DNA from: Sympetrum striolatum
Taxonomy: Eukaryota > Arthropoda > Insecta > Odonata > Libellulidae
DNA: 64,000 nt
Assembly: GCA_947579665.1 (NCBI GenBank)
Contig: OX388345.1
Coordinates: 28,921,849-28,985,848, forward strand
Direction: 5' to 3'
The notes beneath the pieces are model-generated. The model did not search any database. It was not told the DNA's origin and worked only from the letters and a program-made list of their open reading frames with translations. Within the stretch, counting starts at the first letter, position 1. Each line of letters starts with the position of its first letter. The translations under genes were made by a program, and so were the position numbers. Of the stretch, positions 33,575 through 44,800 are shown piece after piece.

Positions 33575-34120
33575 TGTATTATTAATAATAATAATAATTT
33601 TAATCCACCCTTTTTTACAATAATAGATCATACAAATATAATGTTTTGATCATATAGAGGACAAAAGAAAACCAAAGAAGGGGGGAATATAGGTACCCCA
33701 GAGGAAAAAGAACCTGTGTCGGGGTTACCTCAAATTAAATTTGCATGCGGCCAAACAAAAATAAATTACAAAGAAATTTACAATTACATAGAAACCATAA
33801 AAGGAAAAACATGAAAGAATTTATTTATTTCCTGAAATATCTTAGAAATACCAAAACCGAAATTGAATTTACCAAATTGCATGGGAGGAGAGAAAATAGT
33901 TTAGGTCCTTGATACAAATAAGTATATTTGAAGAATTCATACTTAGGTCTGGGTATTAATATAGACGTATCAGTTCTTGAATATTTTTTAAATCTTACGC
34001 TCGAAACTTTCATTGTATATTTCTTACTCTAAAATAGTAGACATGTGTCCGACTGTTGAGCACGATTTGCTTTTGTCTATGCAAAATTAAAATTTTTAAA
34101 ATCTAAGTTAGGCGACCACG
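33575..34120 (-). pseudogene. LINE ORF2 C-terminus plus 3' UTR, family F6
   Basis: A - frame at 33825-34013 encodes 62 residues including TDTSILIPRPKYEFFKYTY, YQGPKLFSLLPCNLVNSIS and VFLRYFRK, then a stop. This fits the recurrent ORF2 C-terminal pattern of CR1/Jockey-type LINEs: P-R-x-x-x-E...G-P-K-L-[FW]-x-x-L-P...I-x-x-x-x-S-x-x-x-F-[KR]. The 3' UTR holds GGTAACCCCGACACAGG, CTGGGGTACCTATATTCC and CCCCCTTCTTTGG, ending in a TTA repeat at 33575-33600. Catalytic domains are absent. A different family from F3, judged by tail and residues. Confidence 0.65.
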
Positions 34121-34292
34121 CCACACAGTATATGATCACGCAGATCTTTAAATTTTCCGAGCAGAACAATATTTTCTGTAATTTATAAGATATTTGAGAG
34201 CACATAAATAGAACAACTTAGAGATTAACATCAAGACTATGGAAATGTACATCAATAAAGTTCCTCTTCCTTTAAGCCCTATATTCTTATTC
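34121..34292. other. Gap before the hAT-type element
   Basis: AT-rich, nothing recognised. Confidence 0.4.
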
Positions 34293-36476
34293 TGTTAGAC
34301 CCGGGATACTGAACCTGGTACCCGCGGACACCGAGGTGCCCGAAGCTACTTTACACAGTGCCCGACAAGTTTAATTGCTATAACAGTAAATCCTTCTGTG
34401 CAACTGTGTGGGAACTGATTAGCTTCATGTAAGTGAAAATCTGGTTTTTCTACGACCGACTTTCGCAAAGATATATCGCTTTTAGTTTTTCAGGGGGAGG
34501 GGGCCTCGCTATCTTGGGGCCGCTGTTTTCCGTCTGCACATCAAATTAACTTTTTGTTGTATCAGTTTGGAGTCGCTTGTTTTTCTTCTTTAGTTAACAA
34601 TTCTGTTATTGTTGTGTGTCGTCTCCATTTCGAGTTTCAGCAGGAGATGTTAGTTATTCATAGCGAACTTCTTCTGTCTCTTATTGTGTCGCGCAATAGC
34701 GAGATCATGGTTAGTGACTCATTCTAGTCGCTGTCGTAAGTATTTTTGGATAAATTTTCTCGAGGGATGGAAAGGTGCACCTATGAGGTAAAGTTTTAAA
34801 GGTGAATTGTGCATTTCTTTATATGCTAAGGTCTGATAGCGCTTTTTTCATTGTGTTCCATTTTTAATCATGTAATACTATAAAACAAGTCCGATAAACG
34901 TGAGGCGACGCGACGGTTAGATCTGCAAAACTCAATTTAAATATAGATTGCGGTGCACCATTTTAAAAGCGGGTTTATCCATTGTTGAGCGATGGTTAAT
35001 ATATTTGGATGTGGTTTCCTTGAGAAATTGAATGGTGCATGAAATAGCTTCTGAGGATAATTCATTGTAAAGTATTCCTGTGATTGTGTTGAAGAATGCT
35101 CTGTATTAATTTTATTTCATTTCTGAAAGTGTTTGAGGGGTTAGTCTTAAAAGTCCATAAGATAGCTTTTTAACGTTTGAAACGTTTCAAATTTTAGGTT
35201 ACCCTTTAAACGTTAAGAAAAGAGTAGAAATGTATTTGTTAATGGACACATTTCGAATTTTGATTTCGGATAATATTTGTAGCCTGTCACAATGTCACGC
35301 GAGAGTTCGATTTGCTCTGCTCAACTCCCTCTAAACTCATCTCAGGCGGATTTGCAAATGATCACCAATGATTGGTCTTCGGGAGCCGCATCAAAAATTC
35401 CGAACGCTTGATAAACTTTTCACAATAACTTCAATTCAATTCAATCTTGCATTTGTTTTCTAGTCCAAAGCATGATCACCTCTGACGAGAAGAGACATGA
35501 AAATATAAGCTTTTGTATCCAAATAATTATTAACAAACCACTGCTAACGGATGAATAATGTTTTCAACTGATATCCGAGATTTGCTGATTGCTTCCCGTG
35601 ACAACCAATACAAATAATTTACTGCTTTACCATTCTCTTAGTTTAAATGAAATAAATCAAAAAGTAGACCAATGGTCTTCCATCAACATGCCAAAATTAA
35701 CAAAAGGGGCCTTCCATTAACAAAACAGGCCATTAACTTCAATATAGTAACCGACATAATTTCCGGCCGTATAACAGATAGAAGTATAATTCCTTCTTTC
35801 TTTTCTTTATGTTAATTTCTTTTCTTTGCAGACCATGTATGTCACTTCACTATGTAGTTTCCGATAACGGCAGATAGGCAATCACCACAACGATAGGCGG
35901 AGGTAAAGCTAGGTATAAGATTAGGGTATGTACAGGGGCGTAACTAGGTTCATTATGTTTTTCTGAAAGAAATTAATCAAGTATATCTAAATTCTTATCA
36001 CTGAGATGTAAACAACAAGATCCTTATCAAAGCAGCACTCAAAAGTGGCCTGACGGTAGCTTTCTTGATACGCCATCTTGCATTCGTTTTTTAGTACCTA
36101 TTCCAGTTTAAATTCTTCCGCCTACTTACATCATATAGTATATCAAATTGCGGGAATGTTGAAAATTTGAAGTGTTTGCAATGCTCAACTGTAGGTGGCT
36201 CGATTCTTCCCAGCTCATCCTGATTTTTTAGGAATTTTGCAGAATATGTATCAACAATTTATATGTTCGGCGCGATTCATATATTTTTCTAACCTAATTA
36301 AGTCGATGTTTACTTTCCGACATAAATGCCCTTCTTACACTCTCTTTGTTACTTCCTCTGCTTGGTGTGCTCACTCTGCCTCTCTCACTTTCTCGCGTTC
36401 TTCAGAGTGAAGTAACAGATAAAATTTGAAAAAGAAAAGAAATTATTATAAAGAAAAGAGAAAATAAGTCTGAATT

Positions 36477-36960
36477 ATTTTTGTTGGTTCCAGCGCATTA
36501 CTATTCTGAAGGGGGTTAAAGTTGACCAAATTTTGCGAAAAATGCCGGTCACAGGTTTTTCGCGAAATTCTTCAACTTATTGTGGTGTAAGTAATCCCGT
36601 GTCACACGGTGTCTCAATCTACTATTTTCTTCGCTTTAGGTAAAAATGATTTCCAAAATAAGAGTCCGTCATTTTGTAATGTAAAGTATATAAATATGCA
36701 ACAGAGGTCATTGAAACCAAGGAAAATGAAGGAGATATTTGGTATTTCTGTGAACTCTATCATTGAAACCAAGTATTATGAAGGACAGAAAACATATTTA
36801 TAACATGGTATCATATTTTACCCGATGATTTTCCTAGTTTGGGTTCAGCATTGATTTGAAGTTGAAGAATTTCGCGAAAAATCTGTCACCGGCATTTTTC
36901 GCAAAATTTGGTCAAATTTGACCCCCTGTAGAATTGTAATGCGCTGGAACCAACAAAAAT
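36477..36960. mobile_element. Nested foldback element, 484 bp with 102-bp inverted arms
   Basis: The left arm 36477-36578 starts ATTTTTGTTGGTTCCAGCGC and ends TTCTTCAACTT; the right arm 36859-36960 starts AAGTTGAAGAA and ends GCGCTGGAACCAACAAAAAT. The arms are the same length and largely complementary (shared AATTTTGCGAAAAATGCCGG). The 280-bp centre is AT-rich, with an unassigned 64-codon + frame (36609-36803). It lies inside the hAT-type element, so it arrived later or was captured by it. Confidence 0.78.
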
Positions 36961-37144
36961 GATTTCGCAGTTATATGCAGAATTTATTTAAGAATGACCA
37001 TGCGAAGTTTCAAAGATCTCACTAAAAAAAACCACTTTCGTATTTTTGGCCAGCTTTTTTCGATTCTAGCCCACTGTGCGGCGTTATCATCTGTTCCCGC
37101 GAGGGATTAAACACACCTACACTGGTGTACCGCATGTTATATAA

Positions 37145-37211
37145 CCGGGATACTCAACCTGGTGCCCGCGGTGCCCTAGCTACTTTACACAGTGCACGCC
37201 AAGCTTCGATA
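37145..37211 (+). repeat. Internal duplicate of the hAT left terminus
   Basis: CCGGGATACTCAACCTGG, CCCGCGG and AGCTACTTTACACAGTGC match the outer left end (34301-34367), in the same orientation. Its flanking bases (TTATATAA) do not match the TGTTAGAC at the right end, so it is not the partner of that end. Confidence 0.7.
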
Positions 37212-37796
37212 AAAAGATTTTTATACTTGCTACAACAGTGTTTCTTGGGATTGCACTAGTGGCGATAGAAAGAGGCTCGGCGGGGAAGGGTCAGAAACTT
37301 TGCTGGTCTGGTCTTGGGTTTCGTGAACATCCAGGGTGATGGCATGTCTAAACTTTATCCTTCTTATCGCCTCTGTCCAGATTAACAAGACGCGTATCTA
37401 CGTGATATTTTGTTCATAATATGAATGTGTAGATTCAGCGCGACTTAGCTTATCAGGGTATCAAATTCCCCTAATCATTGACTAAGTGCTGCTTTTCGGT
37501 ACGCAGGGGTGCACATGCAGCGAAAACCTTTATACCAGATTTATTCCCCCAATAAAATATTCTTCGGAGATAAAGACTTTCTCACGTTGTGAGGTTATTA
37601 TATATGTTGTAATTTTCTCGACCTTATTCACCAAGGAGCGTTTTTTTTAATGGCCTACGGTTAACTAGTAGAGTGATAAGCCAAGGGATGGCCTGAATAT
37701 TACTCTGGACAGAAATGTTATGTGGTGCCCGCATCGCTTTTTGAAATGCCCTTGAGTGCCCCGGCACAAAAAAGGTTGAGTACCCAGGTGTTAGAC

Positions 37797-38691
37797 ATTA
37801 CCATCAAATCATCTTCTACGTATTCATTACACTTCCGAAGAAATGCATTGACGCCTGCATTTTAGGCTAGATAAATTCGGGCGGGTTGTATACATGCAAG
37901 GGTCAAAGGCATTTTCATCTTTGCTATCAGGGGGACATGTATCGATAAGCATCAACATTATCAACATCAATATGTATCATAACTTAAGCATCCATAATTT
38001 ATTACTTTTGTGTAGCAAAAAAGATGGCATGGTAAATATTTTAAAGAAATACCAACTAGTCTTATACAATAATCAGCGATGTGTATAATTTATATATCCG
38101 ATATCAGTAACTCCCGTAAGAAATGCTGGGGAGAAATTTGCGAACCTTAATTTCATAAAATTCCCTACGTATTAGGATTATAAATGTTTAGGAGTTGTTA
38201 AAGGACCATAGGAGCATTACATATTGATATTTTTTTATCTAAATTATCCTTGGTTCAACTCTAGAGGACTCGAATCGTCTCTCATAAAGAAATGCACGTT
38301 GTGTTAATTTCGATCGATTGCAGAATTTTTTTCTTTTGCAGAATTAAATTAGAAATAATGGTCGTACGAAATCGAGATGAATACAAAAAGAAAATAAATT
38401 GCATAAAGATTTTTATTTTGGTCTTAAAATATCGTATTCGAGTCAAAATTGAGAAAAATCAAATAAAAATAACGAAAATTTGGTGTGATTTTATGGGCAT
38501 AAAAAATTCCCTAACGACAAAGGTAATTGTTGGCCAGTTACCAATTTCTAAAGTTTTTGTTTTTCTGTTTTCTATAACATATTTTTATGGAACAATCTGA
38601 TACAGTATCAGAATTATATATATTTTTGGTGATTAAATGTTAAATTTATTCCGTTATTTCCACGGGGACTAGTAAACAATAATAACCGATA
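37797..38691. other. AT-rich non-coding stretch
   Basis: A 102-codon + frame at 38292-38600 is Lys/Ile-rich, as expected by composition, and is not recognised. Confidence 0.35.
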
Positions 38692-39030
38692 TTACATTCG
38701 TAGCAAACGCCAAAATATAGTGGCAACGGAGATGAAAGTACTGATCAAAGGCAAAAATCTTGAGAGGTGAAGAGAATAGGATGAATATAAGAAAGGAATG
38801 CAAAATTGAAGTGTTCGAAGAGTGGGAATAAGGAAATGGAAAGACTCATTGACAGGATTGGAAAATAATAAAATATCTGGGATATGTGGAGACAGCAAAC
38901 CATGTTGAGAAAGAAAAGTGGGAAGGTATTGAAAGGTGTCATCTAATTGGAAAAGAGAGAAATGGAAAAGGCTGAAGATGACATTCCATTGATTAGGATT
39001 AAAATTCCTCATCTCCGAGCTGTTTTCCAT
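38692..39030. other. Purine-biased tract on the + strand
   Basis: Runs such as GAGAAAGAAAAGTGGGAAGG and GGAAAAGAGAGAAATGGAAA give a 112-codon open - frame, plus a second - frame on the same segment. Similar in texture to 15196-15608 and 56862-57349. No protein recognised. Confidence 0.4.
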
Positions 39031-40202
39031 CCTCGTTGGGCATTGATATCCGTTTTTCCACCAGATGCCCCTTCAGGTGAGAAAACAAGAACTCAAATCT
39101 CTTATAACGCTACGCTTGCCAGGTGGAAATTTTTAATATGCTGGGAAAAACGGAATCCTTCAATACGGTGTGGAAAAATGGGGCGCGTATTAATCCGAAA
39201 TTCAACAGACCTAGATTAGATTAAATTAGATTCTTTCTTTAAAAAAGTGAGCTTCTCTTCCGCGTAATCTCTCATGTCGTTTTACTAAATTTTATGAAAT
39301 TAAAAACGGAGAGAGGGACAGGAAAATCAGGGCAAATTAGGGTGGAAGAAAAAAAATTGCTTCGGGGAAACACGTGGAAAATGGGTGGATAAAACTATTA
39401 AAATAATACAGAACAAACTTACTCAAATAGAAAATGTGATACGAAAACATAAACTTATATTCAAAAGATACGAATTAGCGGAAACATTGAGGAAAATAAA
39501 CCAAAACTTTCAGAAAAAACTATATAATTGCTGCATTCTCATCAGAATGCATCGTATTTTTTTGCGAAATGAAAGTAAGATACCAGGAATTTCGTTTAAT
39601 TAAAAACTTTTTCGTTTAGCTCACATTAAAAAATAACTAGAACGTAATTTCACCAACAAACCCAGGCTAAATAACATGGATTAAAACGAGTTCAACCAAC
39701 GTGCTGTAATGACGGGAACTAAAGACTAGCATCGTTAAAGACATGCATTAAAACGCTATTTAGACGAGATACGGAATGCAATTTTAGATGCATGTGGATC
39801 ATGAAGGAAGCTAAACGATCCCCATGCGAGGGCTTCGTTGGGGAAATAAAATCTGTCTCCATAGAGCCGTGGAAATTCGTTCGAAGTATTTTATTCAAAC
39901 TGTGTGTTTTGTAATTGGAAAGGACAAAGTAACCCGACATAAAAGCTGCCTTACTCAAAGCAAAATCCGCTCTCAAAAAAGGACGTGACATCTCTAAAAC
40001 AGAGATGAGATAGCCTTTACAACACACATCACAGAGTAATTGGACTCTTTCTAAGCTATTGAATATTCCTGTTATCATATATTGATGAATTAGATAATTT
40101 TTGTTCACTTGTTGATATAGGGAAAAGATAAATGTAACTGTAATAAAAAAGGATTGAATTGGTGAAAGGAGGTTCTTCCAACTAAAGCCAAGAATAAACG
40201 GA
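39031..40202. other. Non-coding, nothing recognised
   Basis: Unassigned frames at 38947-39219 (+, 90), 39385-39603 (+, 72) and 39719-40108 (-, 129 codons). Confidence 0.35.
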
Positions 40203-40430
40203 AATGTACATGTAAAGAAAGAAAATTTGGAACACGGCTATTAAAGAATTAGAGGTATAAAATCTCAAATTACTTTTTAAGAGTAATTTGGTACCTTATT
40301 AGTCCTAAAAGTGTTCTTAAAAAGTGCGGTGTCCTTTCTTAATTTCTCGACTAACCGGTGAAAGAGGCGAGAAACGCCGACAAAGACGGCTATTGGAGAT
40401 TTTAAACTTCTAATAAGAAATGTACATGTA
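40203..40430. mobile_element. Palindromic element of the CCGTCTTTGTCGG family, SINE-associated
   Basis: The outer edges AAATGTACATGTA (near 40201 and 40419) face each other. Inside are GAAAGAAAATTTGGAACACG and TTAGAGGTATAAAATCTC on the left, and CGCCGACAAAGACGGCTATT, GGAGATTTTAAACTTCTAA on the right in inverted orientation. The same module is at 60961-61197 and, half, at 8985-9075. It joins directly to the SINE head at 40437-40515, so it probably forms that SINE's body. Confidence 0.6.
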
Positions 40431-40436
40431 GAATAA

Positions 40437-40515
40437 CAACGTGACTGGGGCTCGAACCCACATCCCCTAGCAATCCGGGGAAGTATTCCAGCCACTAAAC
40501 TGCTATATTCTTCCC
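40437..40515 (-). mobile_element. tRNA-derived SINE head
   Basis: On the - strand: TATAGCAGTTTAGTGGCTGG (A box) and TGTGGGTTCGAGCCCCAGTC (B box), about 30 bp apart. It continues into the palindromic body at 40203-40430. Confidence 0.7.
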
Positions 40516-40525
40516 AAGGAAGGGA

Positions 40526-40607
40526 GGACATGAAAAAAGTCAGGCAGGACTGGGACACGAAACCGGATCTCCCTATTGCATTTCTATTGAGTTATCTGGC
40601 CAGAAAA
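40526..40607 (-). mobile_element. Second tRNA-derived SINE head in tandem
   Basis: On the - strand: GCCAGATAACTCAATAGAAA (A-box region) and ATCCGGTTTCGTGTCCCAGT (degenerate B box), followed by TGCCTGACTTTTTTCATGTC. It lies immediately upstream of the head at 40437-40515 in the same orientation. Confidence 0.5.
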
Positions 40608-41130
40608 TTCCAAATGGCGTTCGGGAGACTGTGGGTAAAGGCGATGTGTTTCGTCCCTCTAAGCAGCGTCCTCACAGCCACGACCGTCGTGTCGGTGTTC
40701 TTCAGGTCCGTTCTTCCTCGGAATGCTCCTACGTGCACGCCTTTACGTGCGAAATCACTTCCACTCTTACCCTTGCCATTTTCATGTTAAAGGGATGCTT
40801 TGTGAGCAAGGCACCCTACATAGTGGCACTAACTTCCGCCGGAAGTCAAGACGTAATTAAGGAAACTTTAATTTACTTTTGCACCGGTCTTGTTCGTTGT
40901 AAAAACTACAAAGGTATGAGTGATGCGGAATCGTAGCATGCGGACACAGCTCGTTGACACTTCTCTGGTACGGTGAGGAAATCTATGGAAAACTTCCTCA
41001 CTCCTCATCTTACATAGTAAGCCTCACTCCAAAGCTTCATTTCACTGATGTTAGAGTTGTTAAGGATACAGCTAGCCTCCAACAAACATTTTACTAAAAA
41101 AAGAACGAGAAGTAATTTTTTATCATAGAT
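40608..41130. other. Non-coding, nothing firmly recognised
   Basis: CACTCCTCATCTTACATAG near 40998 shares words with 3120-3140 and, reversed, 21348-21363. Unassigned 86- and 101-codon + frames overlap at 40530-40936. Confidence 0.35.
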
Positions 41131-41300
41131 ATAATAATAATAATAAAAACTCTTTATTTGGCGAGGTTAGGCCCATTAGGGCCTCTCTTACACCTAACCG
41201 TTAAGGATAACTAATGTTAAATACAAAGAAAAAGGTGGAAAAACAATACAAATACATATAAGAAGGGGAGCGAAAAAAAAAACGCGAAAACATAGGGGAT
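41131..41300 (-). mobile_element. LINE 3' end, family F2
   Basis: On the - strand: ATGTTTTCGCGTTTTTTTTT, CGCTCCCCTTCTT, GGTTAGGTGTAAGAGAGG, stem-loop GCCCTAATGGGCC, TAACCTCGCCAAATAAAG, then a TTATTATTATTAT tail (41131-41146). Strongly 5'-truncated. Confidence 0.7.
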
Positions 41301-42384
41301 ATGTAACTTAAATATAAAAACGACGAAAATTTCACCAACAATGTGGTTTAGTGATTAAAACTCGGGTTGAAAAAGAAAAACTTACGTTGTTCCATCAGGT
41401 TTTTTGTGTCCCTCTCATGATATTATCTCTTTGTATAAAATTGAATAATATTTAATGATATTAAAATTAGGTTTTTATGAAATGAATCACCATGTACTTA
41501 TATTTTTAAAAGCCAAAATATCTATTCTTGGCAATAACCACAGATAAATTATATCACTTTTTATCTTGCCATGTAAACCTCATCCCTTAAGCTATTTTTA
41601 TCAAATAGCAGAGCGGTTGAGGGTCCCATCAGCCTTCGGGCTGACGGCTCCACGTACTCAAGAGCTATTGAACCTTTATCATAAAATCGATCAAAGTAAC
41701 AGTGCCGAGTGAATGGGCCATCAGCTATCTATTGCCAATCGTTAAATTATGAATATGCGACTATGCTCGTTGGCCCGTTCAGTGAAACAGTGATGCGTCA
41801 CGAAATTCATTCACGGCCAATTTGTCGCCTGAAGTATTTATTCACGATTAGGGACGGAACGCGTGAGAAGACGCGATATCGTAATTCTTGGCGAGGAAAT
41901 CCCCATGACCGTCAAATGGACCGTGAAATTAGTTCGGTCCTTATCTAAGGCGGTTCAGGCCGACCGATGACCTTGGGCTCAGTCATCTGCCCTTTGTGAT
42001 CTAGTTCATCTAAGATTCGCCCGAGAAAAGGCTAAATTACGCCACTCGTACTACGCTCGCGCAGTTTTCAAAGCGCCGTACGATGCACGTTATGATGGGA
42101 AATTAATTGGTTGAGGTTAGCAGTTACAGGCCCCCAAAGGCTCAGTTAGTTGGAAGGGCTTTGATCCCCCGGAGCAGTGCTTACCGTCATTCTGTCTGTC
42201 TAGCCGCATCTAAGCCTCCACTAAAAATCCTCAACCGCACGTTTGTTCGTTTCGGTCTAAATTAAAGGGAGAGCCCGGAGTGAGTTCCATTGTATTTTCG
42301 TACGGCAATCTCAGTAAAAGGCGGAGTACCTAACGAAATAAAACGCATATGTAATGAGAAACTTGAATAATACCCTCGGATATT
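41301..42384. other. Non-coding stretch with a CpG-rich part at 41700-42300
   Basis: The CpG-rich part includes a 79-codon + frame (41709-41948) that I do not recognise. A tRNA-like A-box word, GGCTCAGTTAGTTGG, at 42139 has no B box downstream. Confidence 0.35.
41627..41646 (+). repeat. Short TTCG-capped hairpin
   Basis: CATCAGCC, TTCG, GGCTGACG: eight-base arms with one mismatch, closed by a C(TTCG)G loop, an unusually stable RNA tetraloop. It follows GCAGAGCGGTTGAG, an A-box-like string. No function assignable. Confidence 0.45.
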
Positions 42385-43085
42385 TTGCGGAGCACAAAGG
42401 AATTACATGAGGAACACCAATGTTCCGCGACGCGTAGGTCTGGAGAGGAAATTTATCACTCCTTTTCTGGTAAATACGTCGTCTGCCTTGTTATTCCCAA
42501 TTTTCCCATTCCATCCTCTCATTCGCCTTTGGATACATATTTTCATACTTCGCAATTCCTTGGTATCTTCTACGTTTTACCAAAGTTTCTTGTCCATTTT
42601 TCTCCCTCTTTCAAATCGCTCTAAATATTTTATCAAATTCTTCACTTCATAATGTTTAGTACACTCTATTTTAGTCACCTTGCTTCCATTCTTTATTTTT
42701 CATGTAAAGTCATACTTATATCCTAGTATGGATGGGTTTGTAAATGATAGATATTTTTAGTTCGATTGTATTGAAAAATATGATGCTAAGGATATGTAAT
42801 GTGAAATTAGAAATAAGTTTAATATATAAATATGTATATTCTAATTGAGATATAATTTACTTTATTCTAGTGTATATAGTGTGTAACAGATAATTATAGT
42901 GAAATTGTTGTAAAAGTAGTCTGAAATGGTATAATTGAAATTTATGGAATGTAGATTTAGTGATTTGTTTTATACATGCTTCTATAGGTTCTTGGGTGTT
43001 TAAAATGTTATCATTATTAGACTTCCTTATATCTTATCCGCTTTACTCAACCTTGTCTAAATTTGCATAAGAAGTGAAAATTAAC
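42385..43085. other. Pyrimidine-biased then AT-rich stretch
   Basis: 42440-42650 is pyrimidine-rich on + and open in two frames (79-81 codons), as expected from composition. 42660-43070 is AT-rich with nothing recognised. Confidence 0.35.
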
Positions 43086-43160
43086 GACAAAATCGGGACT
43101 CGACCCCAGGTCTGTCACTTTACGGGCACGTATTCTAACCTGCTATATTACCATTCCACA
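43086..43160 (-). mobile_element. tRNA-derived SINE head
   Basis: On the - strand: GGTAATATAGCAGGTTAGAA (A box) and CCTGGGGTCGAGTCCCGATT (B box with one change). No acceptor pairing, so not a tRNA gene. Confidence 0.6.
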
Positions 43161-43195
43161 TTACGTTCGTCAAAATTCTGTAAACTGGACCTTAT

Positions 43196-43560
43196 ATGAG
43201 CAATGAGGTGGTGCTACACACAGTGGCACCAACCACCCCTGAGGTCCCTTTATCATCTATTCTTCCCCTCTTTCAGAACCTTCATAATATTAATACACTA
43301 CACTTTAACTACCATGTATCCTTTCTATATTTTTCTTTTATTAACTACCATGTATCCTTTCTATATTTTTTATTTATACCACATACTTATCCTTTACCCT
43401 TTCTTATATCCTATTCCCTTTACTCAACCTTTATCATCTATTTCACCCCTTCTTTAAGATCGATTGCATTCTTATCATATTCCCTTTCAGTCACTTCGCT
43501 ACCATCTATCCTTCCTATATCTTTAGTAAACCGTTCACAATCTCCAAGCCTCTCCTAAAA
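43196..43560. other. Pyrimidine-biased tract on the + strand with a short direct repeat
   Basis: Open in two + frames (120 and 84 codons) because of composition. ACTACCATGTATCCTTTCTA occurs twice (near 43309 and 43346), so an internal duplication of about 37 bp is present. It lies next to the SINE head at 43086-43160 and might be part of a longer element. Confidence 0.45.
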
Positions 43561-44183
43561 TCCACAATCATTCATCACCAAATCATAGCTAACAATGCCT
43601 CTCCTGTTAGCGTCATATATATCCCTCAAATAATCCATTAAAAGTGCATTCAGCTTACTCACACGCCTCTCTCTCTCTACACAAACCCAACTTTCGATGC
43701 GAAACAGAGAGGCGGGAAGCCCTCAGGAAGTTCAACTTCATAAATCACGAATCACTCCATAAATCACGCATCGCTCCATAAATCACTTTTTTCAACCCCA
43801 TTATATTCGAGGGAAAATTCGAAATTTCTTCCAACCATTGACTGCAGTCAACGGAGACGGGGAAACGGTTTACACGCACAAACAATATTCCTTTGAGGTT
43901 AGCGATTAAGTCGTTAAAGCGAGTTTTCTTCCTCGTTTGAAATTCCTGGCCCTCGTCGGCTATTGATCGAACGCGATAAGCCCTTATTAAAAGGCGTTCC
44001 CGAGGCAAGGAATGGCGGTTAATGGTGTGGAAAAAGCAGTCTCGTAAGCACTCGGACTATGAAAGAGTATCGCATTTGAATACCCCAATCAATAGAGGCA
44101 TTCGATGAGATCTCTCACTAGGAGGAGCCGGTCTTATTTCTCTGGATCCAAGGGCGTTCGGGGATGAAACGACGTCATTTAGC
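43561..44183. other. Non-coding with a CpG-rich part at 43780-44000
   Basis: A tandem-like ATAAATCACGAATCACTCC / ATAAATCACGCATCGCTCC pair lies near 43740-43780. An 87-codon - frame (43745-44008) is unassigned. Confidence 0.35.
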
Positions 44184-44800
44184 GTGGAGAAAGTAATCAG
44201 TACCCAAATGAAATTCTTCCCCTTCCCGTCCCCATATTATGCAGCATTTATCTATTCCGGTGCCAATCTATTCCTAGTTTTCCTCACTTTTCTCTTCCAC
44301 GTGCATTTATCTATTACGGCCATCTGTCTTAGTCCATTATATTCACAATCCTTCCAATTTCCCTTTCCTTTCCTTTATCCCTTCAATATGATAAAAAAAT
44401 TGGCCAGTTCTTACGACTTAGCTTCTTGCATAATCTGTTTTTCGGCAGCCTTTCACTTTCTTTGCGAACTCCTCTCGTGAGCTTGAATTCTGGTTTCCCT
44501 CTTTCTTCGCTGTAGACCGTGTTCTGCCTTTGTAAGAGAAGATATATGACTGGTCTTTTTAAGTTTTAACTGGGTTTGTTTTCTTGCTTTATTTTCCAGT
44601 TTTCTTATAATCGCCAGTCATCTTTTAAATCCTTGGTTACCATTAAATATGTTGACTTTCTGTTCCATGGCTCTAATTTATGTTCTCTCTCTTTCTGTTC
44701 CATGTTATGACTCTTTATCAAACGTTTATTTACCGTTTGTTTACATTTTTTTTCTTCTACAATTGCAAAACTCAATTTCTATTTTCATCTACACATTTGG
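44184..44800. other. Pyrimidine-rich stretch, nothing recognised
   Basis: A 98-codon + frame (44184-44480) is hydrophobic because of T/C-rich codons. GCATTTATCTATT occurs twice (44242 and 44304). No domain recognised. Confidence 0.35.

Larger units (their letters stand above)
34293..37796. mobile_element. hAT-type DNA transposon (3488 bp) with perfect 8-bp target duplication
   Basis: TGTTAGAC occurs exactly at 34293-34300 and 37789-37796. The enclosed DNA starts CCGGGATACTGAACCTGG and ends, read inward, CCTGGGTACTCAACCTTT: an imperfect terminal inverted repeat with 12 of the first 15 positions matching. An 8-bp duplication with short TIRs of this CTCAACC kind fits hAT (P and Merlin also make 8-9 bp duplications). 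No frame over 71 codons lies inside, and neither zinc finger nor C-terminal dimerisation motif was seen, so any transposase is decayed or absent. A nested foldback (36477-36960) and a second left-end copy (37145-37211) sit inside. Confidence 0.75.

Noticed and set aside
37145..37788. Independent 644-bp hAT MITE
   Set aside because: Its left flank (TTATATAA) does not match the right-end duplication TGTTAGAC, which pairs exactly with the outer left end at 34301. It may still reflect an ancestral short form.
43196..43558. 120-codon + frame, hydrophobic, possible membrane protein
   Set aside because: Pyrimidine-rich DNA gives Phe/Leu/Ser/Tyr/Pro codons; it includes a short internal DNA duplication and no recognisable topology.
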